Assembly: GCF_001026695.1 (NCBI RefSeq)
Contig: NZ_LDNB01000002.1
Location: 867,149-931,148, forward strand
Source of the DNA: Neobacillus vireti
GTDB lineage: Bacteria > Bacillota > Bacilli > Bacillales > Cytobacillaceae
Direction: 5' to 3'
Length of the DNA: 64,000 nt
Shown here: one piece after another, positions 8,776-16,723 of the stretch
Numbering within the stretch: the stretch's first letter is position 1
How the letters are laid out: each line of letters begins with the position of its first letter
The notes under the pieces: model-generated
Databases searched by the model: none
Told to the model about the DNA's origin: nothing
What the model saw: the letters and a program-made list of their open reading frames with translations, nothing else
Made by a program: the position numbers and the translations under genes

Positions 8776-10515
8776 ATGGTGTTGCATGTGGAAACAATAT
8801 TTGAAGCGAATTCTCATTTCAAAATTTATAAGTCACTTTTTGATTATCATCAAAATGCCTGTTTTGTACTAGATTTAGAAGGTAAGTTTATATTGTTTAA
8901 TGATGCCGCTGTTAAGTTAACAGGGTATTCAAAAGAAGATGCAATTCTAATGTCATTTATACCATTATTTATTGATGATTGTAAAAAAGATGTTTCTCGG
9001 TATTTTGACAAAGTTTTACAAGGGAATGAAACAGGTTTCAAAACTACAATACAAAATAAGCATGGAAATAAAGTGGAAGTATCATTATCCGTTTTTCCAC
9101 TTTACCTAGAGAATCTAATTGTTGGTGTAGGATGTACGGCACAAGATATGAACGAAATAAATAACTTAAATCTGTTATTAACAGCTGCGAATGAGAGAAT
9201 CGATTTTTTGAGCTTTCATGATGAACTAACAGGGTTAGCTAACAAAACATTATTTGGTGAAAAAGTGGATATCGCGATTAAACTCTATAAAAATACACAC
9301 GGGAACATGCTAGGAATCATCTATTTTGATTTAGATCGTTTTAAACTTATTAATGATTACCTTGGACATACAATTGGCGATCAATTATTAAAAATAATTG
9401 CCCAAAGAATCCAGAGTTGTATCAGAAAGAATGACATAGCTGCTAGGCAGGGCAACGATGAATTTACAATTTTATTAGATAATGTGACTAAACATGAGGT
9501 AGACATTATAGCACAAAGATTAGCAGACCAGATTTCAGAACCTATTATTATTGGAGGACAAGAGGTTTTCCTTACTCCAAGTATTGGAATAAGTCTATAT
9601 CCAGAGGATGGGCAAAACGCAAATGATCTTATAAGAAAAGCTGATATGGCTATGTATCATGCGAAAGAAGAAGGCAGAAATAATATTCAATTCTATCAAG
9701 CTAACTTAGAAAAAAATAACTCTGAGCGCATTAAGCTTGAACATGAACTAAGAAAAGCAATTGAAAAGAATGAATTTATTCTTCATTACCAACCAATTAT
9801 CGATCTTTCAACAAATAAGATTAACGGTCTGGAGGCATTAATTCGGTGGGAACACCCTCATCAGGGACTAGTACCTCCTGATAAATTTATCCCAATTGCT
9901 GAAGAAACAGGCTTGATCATTCCTATTGGAGAAATGGTCTTAAGAAAAGCTTGTTATCAAATGAAAAAATGGCATGAGAGTAAAATATTTCTGCCGACGA
10001 TTTCGGTTAATATTTCTATTCGCCAGTTTTTTCAACCCAACCTTGTGTCTATGATTTCGCAAATTATCAAGGAGACAAATATTGAACCAAACCGCCTCAC
10101 TATTGAAATTACGGAAAGCATGACAATGGACGTGGAAAAGGCCTTAATTATATTAAATGATTTAAAAAATCTAGGTGTTAATATTTCCATTGATGACTTT
10201 GGAACTGGATATAGTTCGCTTAGCTATTTGAAAAAATTCCCGATTGATAATTTGAAAATAGATCGGTCTTTTATAGGTGATATTGCCGAAAGTGAAGAGG
10301 ACGAAAATATTGCCACTACGATTCTCCTTTTGGCAGATAAACTAGGTCTTAGCGTGATAGCTGAAGGGGTAGAGACAAGTGAACAGTTGCGGGTTCTTCG
10401 CGAGCATAGTTGCAATGAAGCACAAGGCTTTTTATTCAGTAAGCCTCTAGCTGAAGATGAATTGAATCAATTTCTATCTCATTTTCCAGAAAATTTATTA
10501 GATGATAGAGGATAG
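8776..10515 (+). CDS. PAS-GGDEF-EAL protein (cyclic-di-GMP turnover)
   Basis: The 579-residue soluble protein has a PAS domain (about residues 20-130), a GGDEF domain (145-305) and an EAL domain (320-565). The EAL part looks catalytically complete: EALIRW at 353-358, ITESM, SIDDFGTGYSSL, LKIDRSFI, VIAEGVET and QGFLFSKPL. The diguanylate cyclase signature is altered to GNDEF (226-230), while the inhibitory-site RxxD (217-220) is five residues upstream as in active cyclases. Net phosphodiesterase activity is the simpler inference. No transmembrane segment is seen. The start is unsettled: AGGAAG lies only 2 bp before the ATG at 8776, so GTG 8779 or TTG 8782 may be used. Confidence 0.9.
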   Translation: MVLHVETIFEANSHFKIYKSLFDYHQNACFVLDLEGKFILFNDAAVKLTGYSKEDAILMSFIPLFIDDCKKDVSRYFDKVLQGNETGFKTTIQNKHGNKVEVSLSVFPLYLENLIVGVGCTAQDMNEINNLNLLLTAANERIDFLSFHDELTGLANKTLFGEKVDIAIKLYKNTHGNMLGIIYFDLDRFKLINDYLGHTIGDQLLKIIAQRIQSCIRKNDIAARQGNDEFTILLDNVTKHEVDIIAQRLADQISEPIIIGGQEVFLTPSIGISLYPEDGQNANDLIRKADMAMYHAKEEGRNNIQFYQANLEKNNSERIKLEHELRKAIEKNEFILHYQPIIDLSTNKINGLEALIRWEHPHQGLVPPDKFIPIAEETGLIIPIGEMVLRKACYQMKKWHESKIFLPTISVNISIRQFFQPNLVSMISQIIKETNIEPNRLTIEITESMTMDVEKALIILNDLKNLGVNISIDDFGTGYSSLSYLKKFPIDNLKIDRSFIGDIAESEEDENIATTILLLADKLGLSVIAEGVETSEQLRVLREHSCNEAQGFLFSKPLAEDELNQFLSHFPENLLDDRG

Positions 10516-10596
10516 TTTCCTTGCGATGGGATTGTTAATTCAATTGACAGAAATTAATCATTAGTCAAGCCCATATGTAAGAATGCAAAAGATATT

Positions 10597-10625
10597 TTGA
10601 ATCTGTTTGAGAAATCGGATATAAT
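10597..10625 (+). promoter_or_regulatory. Sigma-A type promoter for ppaC
   Basis: TTGAAT (10597-10602) and TATAAT (10620-10625) are separated by 17 bp, 56 bp before the ppaC start codon. Spacing and -10 match the vegetative consensus. Confidence 0.7.
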
Positions 10626-10680
10626 TTTATAGTGGGGCAGGGTTTGTCCTACATAATTTCAGACGATTGGGAGTAGTAAC

Positions 10681-11619
10681 ATGGAAAAAGTACTTATATT
10701 CGGTCATAAAAATCCCGACACCGATACGATTTGTTCTGCAATTGCATATGCAGATTTAAAAAGACAGTTAGGAATGGACGTGGAACCAGTCCGCCTTGGA
10801 GAGATTAATGGCGAAACGGAGTATGCACTGAAACAATTCAATGCCGAGGTTCCGCGCTTGGTTGAAGCAGTGGCGGCTGAAGTTAATTCCGTTATTTTAG
10901 TAGACCATAATGAACGCCAGCAAAGTGCCAATGATATTACGGATGTGCGCGTCCTTGAAGTCATTGACCATCACCGGATTGCCAATTTTGAAACAAGTGA
11001 CCCGTTATATTATCGCTGCGAGCCTGTTGGCTGCACGGCGACCATATTAAATAAAATGTATAAAGAAAACGGCAAAGAGATTAAACCGGAAATTGCTGGG
11101 CTAATGTTATCAGCGATAATTTCTGACTCATTATTGTTTAAATCACCTACATGTACGGCTGAGGATGTAGCAGCAGCGCGTGAATTAGCAGCGATTGCCG
11201 GAGTTGATGCTGACGCATATGGGCTTGAAATGTTAAAGGCCGGCGCTGATTTAAGTGATAAGACAGTGGAACAGCTCATCTCGCTTGATGCGAAAGAGTT
11301 TGAAATGGGCGGGAGCAAGGTGGAAATTGCTCAAGTCAATGCCGTTGACACCAATGATGTGCTGGCACGTCAAGCGGAATTAGAGGCAGTAATTGCGAAA
11401 GAAATCGCGAACAAGAACTTAGATTTATTCTTATTTGTTGTGACCGATATTTTAACAAACGATTCCGTTGGGTTAGCGTTAGGAAGCAAAACCCCTGCAG
11501 TTGAAAAAGCTTATAATGTAACACTAGCTAATAATACGGCTGTTTTAAAGGGCGTTGTTTCACGGAAAAAGCAAATTGTTCCGGTTCTAACTGATATTTT
11601 TAATAAAGGTGAATTGTAA
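10681..11619 (+). CDS. ppaC: Manganese-dependent inorganic pyrophosphatase (family II)
   Basis: This cytoplasmic enzyme hydrolyses pyrophosphate to phosphate, pulling biosynthetic reactions forward. The 312-residue product (family about 309) has the DHH-family metal ligands: H9, D13 and D15 in [11 protein letters not shown]75 in VILVDHNE, and D96-H97-H98 in VIDHHRI. The C-terminal DHHA2 domain carries SRKKQIVP near the end, typical of the substrate-binding region. It is monocistronic, with its own promoter and terminator. Confidence 0.96.
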   Translation: MEKVLIFGHKNPDTDTICSAIAYADLKRQLGMDVEPVRLGEINGETEYALKQFNAEVPRLVEAVAAEVNSVILVDHNERQQSANDITDVRVLEVIDHHRIANFETSDPLYYRCEPVGCTATILNKMYKENGKEIKPEIAGLMLSAIISDSLLFKSPTCTAEDVAAARELAAIAGVDADAYGLEMLKAGADLSDKTVEQLISLDAKEFEMGGSKVEIAQVNAVDTNDVLARQAELEAVIAKEIANKNLDLFLFVVTDILTNDSVGLALGSKTPAVEKAYNVTLANNTAVLKGVVSRKKQIVPVLTDIFNKGEL

Positions 11620-11627
11620 TCAAAGAG

Positions 11628-11666
11628 ACCGTCCAATGCCTAATATCTGCATGGACGGTTTTTTTT
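11628..11666 (+). terminator. Intrinsic terminator after ppaC
   Basis: ACCGTCCA (11628-11635) pairs perfectly with TGGACGGT (11652-11659), followed by eight or more T residues. Confidence 0.9.
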
Positions 11667-11685
11667 AAGGGGAGGCAGGACAAGA

Positions 11686-12258
11686 ATGAATAGATGCGGC
11701 TGGGTTAATCAGGACCCGCTATATATCGATTACCATGACAATGAATGGGGTGTACCCGTCTATGATGATCGCTTACTATTTGAATATTTAAACCTCGAAG
11801 GGGCTCAGGCAGGACTGAGCTGGTACACGATATTAAAGAAACGCAACAATTACCGCCAAGCCTTTGATCATTTTGAAGCTGAAAAAATTATTCATTATGA
11901 TGATAAAAAAATTGAAGAACTTTTACAAAATGAAGGAATTGTTAGAAATAAATTGAAAGTTAATGCGGTGATTACAAATGCGAGGGCCTATTTGCAGGTG
12001 GTCGAGGAATTTGGCTCATTCCAAAAGTACATCTGGTCATTTGTCGGCGGGAAACCGATTCAGAATCACTTCAACGAGATGAAAGAGGTTCCGGCCACGA
12101 CTGAAATAAGTGACAAACTAAGCAAGGATTTAAAAAAACGCGGGTTTAAATTTGTCGGCTCTACGATTTGTTACGCATTTATGCAGGCAACCGGCATGGT
12201 AAATGACCATATCGTTACTTGTGACTGTTATCAAAGGGCATCCGAGAAAACAAAATAA
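11686..12258 (+). CDS. tag: DNA-3-methyladenine glycosylase I
   Basis: Tag removes 3-methyladenine from alkylated DNA as the first step of base excision repair. The 190-residue protein begins MNRCGWVNQDPLYIDYHDNE, containing C4 and H17. It ends with NDHIVTCDCY, which supplies the remaining His and Cys of the family's zinc site. QAGLSWYTILKKRNNYRQAF is a strong family signature. Length is typical (E. coli 187). It is a single gene between two terminators. Confidence 0.95.
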   Translation: MNRCGWVNQDPLYIDYHDNEWGVPVYDDRLLFEYLNLEGAQAGLSWYTILKKRNNYRQAFDHFEAEKIIHYDDKKIEELLQNEGIVRNKLKVNAVITNARAYLQVVEEFGSFQKYIWSFVGGKPIQNHFNEMKEVPATTEISDKLSKDLKKRGFKFVGSTICYAFMQATGMVNDHIVTCDCYQRASEKTK

Positions 12259-12263
12259 TGAAA

Positions 12264-12300
12264 AAAGCGATTATCTCATCTGCGAGACATCGCTTTCTTT
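12264..12300 (+). terminator. Probable terminator after tag
   Basis: AAAGCGA (12264-12270) pairs with TCGCTTT (12290-12296). The following T-rich tract is short and interrupted, so this is a weak candidate. Confidence 0.5.
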
Positions 12301-12331
12301 CGGTTGGGTAAAGAAAAAGATAAAGCAGATA

Positions 12332-12364
12332 GAAAAAAGCCCACCACGATTGTGATGGACTTTT
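12332..12364 (-). terminator. Intrinsic terminator of the 12380 minus-strand gene
   Basis: Read on the minus strand, AGTCCATCAC pairs with GTGGTGGGCT (with G-U pairs), followed by six T residues. It is placed just downstream of the small minus-strand gene. Confidence 0.7.
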
Positions 12365-12379
12365 GCGGATACGAAAAGG

Positions 12380-12544
12380 CTATGACTGTGTTGGTTTTTC
12401 CATTAGAAAATCAGAAGCAGGGATTGGAATGATTTTTCCGCCGATTTGCACATGAACGGTATCGTTGAAAATGGCTTTCACAATTCCTTTTAAGGAAACG
12501 GTGGAATTTACAGCAATTTTTTTAGAGTCAGATTGTTTCGCCAA
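12380..12544 (-). CDS. Small conserved protein, paralog 1 of a pair
   Basis: The function is not recognised. The product is 54 residues if it starts at the TTG at 12544, and has a small beta-rich look (VSLKGIVKAIFNDTVHVQIG, then GKIIPIPASDFLMEK). The TTG is preferred over an ATG at 12586 because a second copy at 14338-14499 has the same arrangement: AAGGTG exactly 9 bp before a TTG, with similarity starting there (LAKQSDS versus LANQSES). The two copies are on the same strand and flank the TetR/alarmone synthetase pair. The family is unidentified; an SH3-like or DUF2187-like fold is only a guess. Confidence 0.75.
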   Translation of the reverse strand: MAKQSDSKKIAVNSTVSLKGIVKAIFNDTVHVQIGGKIIPIPASDFLMEKPTQS

Positions 12545-12671
12545 AGTAATCAACACCTTTCTAATGTTGTAAATCATAGTTATCATGAAATGATTTAAAA
12601 TAACGACACATTAATGTATTCGCAAAAATATCATGATCTCCTTCATTGCTGATCATTTTTTTGAAAAAAAT

Positions 12672-12737
12672 GTTCATGTTACCTTCAGTTCATTATTCAA
12701 GGGGTGTGAACAATAGTGAAGTGAGAGTAACATGAAC
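12672..12737. repeat. Long imperfect palindrome in divergent regulatory region
   Basis: GTTCATGTTAC (12672-12682) is the perfect inverted complement of GTAACATGAAC (12727-12737). Further TTCA/TGAA half sites are nested inside. It lies between the divergent mini-gene (starting at 12544, minus) and the TetR gene (12838, plus) and partly overlaps operator 1. Confidence 0.6.
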
Positions 12738-12746
12738 TTTGGTTCA
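12733..12746. promoter_or_regulatory. Putative TetR-regulator operator 1
   Basis: The 14-bp palindrome TGAAC-TTTG-GTTCA. The same half sites with another 4-bp centre recur at 12784-12797, 51 bp away, both upstream of the TetR-family gene. Autoregulation is inferred. Confidence 0.6.
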
Positions 12747-12783
12747 AGTATCACACGAATTGTATTGGCTGTCAACTGAAATG

Positions 12784-12797
12784 TGAACTATGGTTCA
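12784..12797. promoter_or_regulatory. Putative TetR-regulator operator 2, overlapping the promoter
   Basis: The 14-bp palindrome TGAAC-TATG-GTTCA. A -10-like TATGAT lies at 12814-12819, so the palindrome covers the expected -35 position. A bound repressor would block polymerase, consistent with autorepression of the downstream TetR gene. Confidence 0.6.
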
Positions 12798-12837
12798 TTT
12801 TTTTAATTTATGATATGATAATGTCAGAGGTGATAAA

Positions 12838-13494
12838 ATGGCAGACCGTGAAGAATTACTTGTTGGCGATTTTCCATTTGTCCCGAAACAGGAACGTGCC
12901 CAACAAAAAAGAAACGCATTGCTCGAGAGCGGGCATTCGTTATTTTTTTCGAAGGGGTACGAACAAACGACGGCGAAGGAAATTGCTGCCCATGCAGGCG
13001 TAGCTACGGGGACCTTTTATCGTTATTTTTCAGATAAACGGCAGCTTTTAATGGCGCTCTTAGAAGATAAATTAGACAAACTTTTGCCTCCTGAACCGAC
13101 TTGGGTATCCTGTGATCCTGAAGCCTTGTTAGCTTCACTTTTGAAGGCCCATAATAATCGTCTTCAAGAGGTAGGGCTTCGCCGTGTCCTGCCTGAATTA
13201 TTGCCTAAAGATCCGGAATTGGCAGAGGTTTTAAGTGCAGCTAGAAGAAAAATTCATGGCAGAATTCTGTCGGGATTAAAGCATGCCAGTGATAGCGGGT
13301 TAACCTGGAAGGATCTAGATTTAGATACAGTTACTTGGTCGATTATGGTATTAGCGGAGAATGGACCTGAAAAAGGTCAGCAAAGCGGAAAACAAGCAGA
13401 TTTTCTTGAACTTGCAAAGGTGATGTGCCGCTTGGTATTTCCGCCGGATGTACTAGTGAAACTACGGTCCAAGGGATCTGGTCCTGCAGAATAA
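12838..13494 (+). CDS. TetR/AcrR-family transcriptional regulator
   Basis: The 218-residue protein has an N-terminal helix-turn-helix domain (about residues 18-65) with the TetR signature GYEQTTAKEIAAHAGVATGT followed by FYRYFSDKRQLL. A variable ligand-binding domain follows; the inducer cannot be read from the sequence. Two TGAAC-N4-GTTCA palindromes precede it. The only co-directional neighbour is the alarmone synthetase gene 31 bp downstream, so this regulator probably controls its own operon including that gene. Confidence 0.9.
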   Translation: MADREELLVGDFPFVPKQERAQQKRNALLESGHSLFFSKGYEQTTAKEIAAHAGVATGTFYRYFSDKRQLLMALLEDKLDKLLPPEPTWVSCDPEALLASLLKAHNNRLQEVGLRRVLPELLPKDPELAEVLSAARRKIHGRILSGLKHASDSGLTWKDLDLDTVTWSIMVLAENGPEKGQQSGKQADFLELAKVMCRLVFPPDVLVKLRSKGSGPAE

Positions 13495-13525
13495 CCGGCA
13501 AACACCATGGAGAGGACGTTGCTGA

Positions 13526-14257
13526 TTGAATATTGAGGAAATGATTGATATGAGAGAATTGAAAGCATTAAAAGTGGAACTGACAAGGTTCATGATGGCC
13601 TATAAATTTGCTTTGGACGAAATGAGTACGAAAATAAATATTCTAAAAGATGAGTTTAATTATATTCATGACTATAACCCAATAGAACATGTAAAATCGC
13701 GGATTAAGTCGCCGGAAAGCATTTTTAAGAAGGTATATCGTAAGGGCTATGATTTTTCTTTAGCTTCGATAAAGGAGAATGTAAGGGATATAGCGGGGAT
13801 TCGGATTACTTGTTCCTTTATCTCGGATATATATGAATTGAGTAAAATGATTGCCGGTCAGAAGGATGTTCGTGTTGTGGATTATAAGGATTACATTAAA
13901 AACCCGAAGCCTAATGGCTATCAAAGCCTTCATTTGATTTTGGAAATTCCGATCTTCATGTCTGACCGCGAGGAATTAGCCTATGTTGAGGTGCAAATCC
14001 GGACAATTGCCATGGATTTTTGGGCCAGTTTAGAACATAAAATATATTATAAGTACAATAAAGAAGTGCCGGACAGGATGGTAGCTGAATTAAAAGACGC
14101 TGCGGTAATCGCAGCGGAGTTAGATCGAAAAATGGAACGGCTTCATAAAGAAGTTTCTGAAATTAAACAAGCTGAACAAGAAAAAGAAGAACTCCTGTCA
14201 TTAAATAATGGAGGTTTTAATCTGCCATTTTTTGAAAATCTATTGCAACGAATATAG
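13526..14257 (+). CDS. ywaC: Small alarmone synthetase, RelP/YwaC (SasA) type
   Basis: This enzyme makes (p)ppGpp by transferring pyrophosphate from ATP to GDP/GTP. The 243-residue protein consists of a synthetase domain with no hydrolase domain. It matches B. subtilis YwaC better than YjbM, as I recall those sequences, e.g. YKFALD, NPIEHVKSRIKSPESI, DIAGIRI, PKPNGYQSLHLI and QIRTIAMDFWASLEHKIYYK. A coiled, charged tail (about residues 205-235) extends it beyond the usual 210. The start is probably TTG at 13526, with GGAGAGGAC 7 bp upstream. In B. subtilis ywaC is stress-induced through ECF sigma factors; the pairing with TetR here is different. Confidence 0.9.
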   Translation: MNIEEMIDMRELKALKVELTRFMMAYKFALDEMSTKINILKDEFNYIHDYNPIEHVKSRIKSPESIFKKVYRKGYDFSLASIKENVRDIAGIRITCSFISDIYELSKMIAGQKDVRVVDYKDYIKNPKPNGYQSLHLILEIPIFMSDREELAYVEVQIRTIAMDFWASLEHKIYYKYNKEVPDRMVAELKDAAVIAAELDRKMERLHKEVSEIKQAEQEKEELLSLNNGGFNLPFFENLLQRI

Positions 14258-14283
14258 ATCCTTATTGGTTTTGAAGTGCAAAA

Positions 14284-14322
14284 AAGCCTCTCATTTTTAG
14301 TTCTCATGAGGGGCTTTTTTTT
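14284..14322. terminator. Bidirectional terminator between ywaC and minus-strand mini-gene
   Basis: AAGCCTCTCAT (14284-14294) pairs with ATGAGGGGCTT (14306-14316), with T residues on the right and A residues on the left. It can therefore stop transcription from both sides. Confidence 0.85.
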
Positions 14323-14337
14323 GAATTTGGAAATCAA

Positions 14338-14499
14338 TTAGCGAGTTGACTTTTCAAGTAAATATTCTGATGTTGGAAGTGTGATGATTTTTCCGCCAAT
14401 TTGTACATGAATAGTATCATTGAAAATGGCTTTCACGATTGCCTTTAAAGAAACCGTCGAATTAATGGAAATATTTGGTGATTCAGATTGGTTTGCCAA
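14338..14499 (-). CDS. Small conserved protein, paralog 2 of a pair
   Basis: The 53-residue frame starts at TTG (14499) with AAGGTG 9 bp upstream and ends TAA at 14338. It encodes LANQSESPNISINSTVSLKA, then IVKAIFNDTIHVQIGGKIIT. This is clearly homologous to the gene at 12380-12544: the same core FND[TV][IV]HVQIGGKII, the same start codon and the same RBS spacing. Nucleotide similarity extends through the gene. Function is unknown. The conservation of two intact copies with substitutions at conservative positions argues for real, translated genes. Confidence 0.75.
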   Translation of the reverse strand: MANQSESPNISINSTVSLKAIVKAIFNDTIHVQIGGKIITLPTSEYLLEKSTR

Positions 14500-14645
14500 T
14501 GGACCCAACACCTTTCAGATAGTTATGAAATTATTATAAATGATTTCAACCAATTAATGCGAGTGTAAAGAACCAGAGATTTGGAAAAATCTAAAGAGAT
14601 GTTAACAAGAAGTTTTTTAGAATGAAGATAAAGCAGTATATCGAT

Positions 14646-14663
14646 TTACCCTACCGGGGTATG
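14646..14663. promoter_or_regulatory. CsoR-type copper operator in csoR promoter
   Basis: The palindromic core TACCC-TACC-GGGGTA matches the pattern of Bacillus CsoR operators (TACCC...GGGGTA). It sits immediately upstream of a TATAAT -10 (14665-14670), about 40 bp before csoR. Copper-relieved autorepression is inferred. Confidence 0.8.
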
Positions 14664-14692
14664 ATATAATAAGCGGAAAAGGGGGCGGTTGA

Positions 14693-15040
14693 ATGTCGTT
14701 TGATCAAGAAAATATGGAAGAAATAGTGGATGAATCGTGCTGCGGCCATGACGGCAGCCAGCGAAAAAGTCATCATTCAGATAAAGTGAAAAATAATCTA
14801 GTTACAAGACTTAACCGGATTGAAGGCCAGATTCGCGGCATTAAAGGGTTAATTGAAAAAGATACGTATTGTGATGATGTAATCAATCAAATTTCCGCCA
14901 CTCAATCGGCATTAAACAGCGTTGCAAGGATTTTGCTGGAAGGTCATATGAAGAGTTGCGTGGTGGAACGAATTCAAGAGGGCGATTTCGAAGTTTTAGA
15001 TGAAGTCCTAGTCACCATCCAAAAATTAATGAAAAAGTAA
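14693..15040 (+). CDS. csoR: Copper-sensing transcriptional repressor CsoR
   Basis: CsoR is a four-helix DNA-binding repressor that releases DNA on binding Cu(I). The 115-residue protein has the DUF156/CsoR fold with TRLNRIEGQIRGIKGLIE and the Cu(I) ligand set C60, H85, C89 (DTYCDD and EGHMKSC). The N-terminal extension contains extra metal-binding-like residues (SCCGHD, then SHHSD). In B. subtilis csoR is next to copZA; here no copper exporter or chaperone is adjacent, so regulated targets must lie elsewhere. An operator precedes the gene. Confidence 0.92.
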   Translation: MSFDQENMEEIVDESCCGHDGSQRKSHHSDKVKNNLVTRLNRIEGQIRGIKGLIEKDTYCDDVINQISATQSALNSVARILLEGHMKSCVVERIQEGDFEVLDEVLVTIQKLMKK

Positions 15041-15052
15041 TAGACTGGAAGT

Positions 15053-15067
15053 TGGTGTCAGGCACCA
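15053..15067. repeat. Dispersed palindromic repeat, copy 1
   Basis: TGGTGTCAGGCACCA, 13 bp after the csoR stop. It is one of five copies in the window (others near 17653, 20393, 26536 and 29870), all in 3'-intergenic positions. Confidence 0.8.
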
Positions 15068-15080
15068 TTTTCCAAAATAA

Positions 15081-15119
15081 GGGAGACTTCACATTACAGT
15101 GAAGTCTCCCTTGGTTTTT
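15081..15119 (+). terminator. Strong intrinsic terminator after csoR
   Basis: GGGAGACTTCAC (15081-15092) pairs perfectly with GTGAAGTCTCCC (15099-15110), followed by TTGGTTTTT. Confidence 0.9.
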
Positions 15120-15216
15120 GAGAGATTGAATATGTTTTGGTAAAAGAAATAGACGAGTAGAAACAGAAAAAAGGACGACGGTAAGCATATTTTTATAAAC
15201 GGTTCACACGGCTGTT

Positions 15217-16527
15217 TTATTTCATTAATAGTTCTTCAATCACTCTGCCGTCGGTACTTCCGAGGCTGATACCAAGAAGCCTTGCAAATGTCGGTCCTTC
15301 GTCAATCAGCCGAATGCTGGGCAGTGTAACCGGGTTAATCCCGCTGCCAGCTGCCATCAAAATCGTCCCGTAATTTTCTTTCTCAGGTGAATATCCATGG
15401 CATGCCAAGGTGTATTTTTTATCGGCGGTGACATCCTCTGGCGAAATCGTTTTGAGATACTCGCCTTCAAAGTCTTCTAAAAAGTAATAACCTCTGCTGG
15501 CCTCGAGCATAAAGGCACAAGTACCGTCTGCTCCTTTTTCTGCCGCTTGTTCACCGGTAAGTGCCTTTTCAATTCCCGAATTAGGGTCCAGGAGCAAGGA
15601 ATCTACTAGAAGTTTCACTTCGTTAAATGCCGCGGTGTCGTGTTTGTCTCTCAAGTAAATATAGGCAGAGCCATCGCAACTTTTACAATAAGCCTTCCAA
15701 TGAATGAGTTTAGATCTAGAGTTGGTTGTGATGAGCTCGTGTTTATGTAAAAGGACATTCAGGTTAATCGCTTTATTTTCATCGAGGGCACTATGATCAC
15801 CCAACACGACTATTGTTGAGTTTTCATCGAGGCCGCTCTCCTTTAAGGCTTCCATAATTCTCCCCAGCCGCTCGTTGTGGCGATGGATTGCGGCAATTGC
15901 TTCATCGGCAGAAAAGCCATGATAATGACGCTGGGTATCTAGATCAGTAAAGTGGACCAGCAATAAATTCGGTTTCTTTGTTTTGATTGTGTGGACGGTT
16001 GATTCTAGAACAAAGTCATCCAGCGCCGGCTGGTTCAATCCATCGCGGATATGACCGTAGCGGTTATTAAGCTCCAATTGATATCCGGGAGTGCCGTTCA
16101 TAAGCGAGACAAGGATTTGATTTTGCCAAGGGCGGTTAGCAAAAATCTCCGGCATGTTGTAGTCAAGCCCCTTCGCCTTCGCTGTTACTGGCCATAATAA
16201 AGCGGCGGTTGTCAGATTGGCCTTTTTCGCTTCATCATAAAGAGTCGTGCCGTGAATGCAATCACGGTACCAATTCCAATCCGGGGAAAGCCTGCCAGGC
16301 TGCAGCATGGTGTTATTAATGACACCATGCCGGTTCGGATAATTTCCGGTGACAATCGTCGCATGACAAGGATAGGTAACAGATGGATATATCGTTTCAA
16401 CCTTTTCGACATATGCCCCGGTTTTCAATAGGGTTTGAAAATGAGGTAAATCTTTTAAAATCGGGAAGTCTAAGGCAGATAGACAATCAAAGGAAATAAT
16501 AATGAGATGATCGGTAAGTCGCTTCAC
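15217..16527 (-). CDS. Type I phosphodiesterase / nucleotide pyrophosphatase family protein
   Basis: This is an alkaline-phosphatase-superfamily hydrolase of the NPP type with two metal ions; the natural substrate is unknown. The 436-residue protein shows the metal-site and nucleophile residues in order: D14 (SFD), T51 (PSVTYPCH, likely nucleophile), D197 and H201 (DLDTQRHYHG), D244-H245 (LGDHS), and a late His in LACHGYSP. There is no signal peptide, so it is probably cytoplasmic. The start is GTG at 16527, with GGAGG upstream. It is divergent from the esterase gene. Confidence 0.88.
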   Translation of the reverse strand: MKRLTDHLIIISFDCLSALDFPILKDLPHFQTLLKTGAYVEKVETIYPSVTYPCHATIVTGNYPNRHGVINNTMLQPGRLSPDWNWYRDCIHGTTLYDEAKKANLTTAALLWPVTAKAKGLDYNMPEIFANRPWQNQILVSLMNGTPGYQLELNNRYGHIRDGLNQPALDDFVLESTVHTIKTKKPNLLLVHFTDLDTQRHYHGFSADEAIAAIHRHNERLGRIMEALKESGLDENSTIVVLGDHSALDENKAINLNVLLHKHELITTNSRSKLIHWKAYCKSCDGSAYIYLRDKHDTAAFNEVKLLVDSLLLDPNSGIEKALTGEQAAEKGADGTCAFMLEASRGYYFLEDFEGEYLKTISPEDVTADKKYTLACHGYSPEKENYGTILMAAGSGINPVTLPSIRLIDEGPTFARLLGISLGSTDGRVIEELLMK

Positions 16528-16677
16528 GAAAAAACCTCCACGTCTACGTTTTCGGTTACCTTAATTGTACAATACGCAATGGACAAATTGTTACAGAATT
16601 TTTACAAAAATCTTGAAGTATCAGAAAATAACGCAGAATTTTCGACTGGAAGTTATCTGTAAAAAGGGTTTTTTCAG

Positions 16678-16683
16678 TATAAT
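16678..16683 (+). promoter_or_regulatory. -10 element of the esterase promoter
   Basis: TATAAT at 16678-16683, preceded by only a weak -35. It overlaps an in-frame ATG at 16682, which therefore cannot be the translation start; this supports initiation at 16724. Confidence 0.5.
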
Positions 16684-16723
16684 GAAAACAAAGGAATTGA
16701 AGCTTGAAAGGGAGATTGGGGTC

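Noticed and set aside
16565..16723. Upstream extension of the esterase
   Set aside because: The region contains the likely -10 promoter element and no RBS; a good RBS supports the start at 16724.
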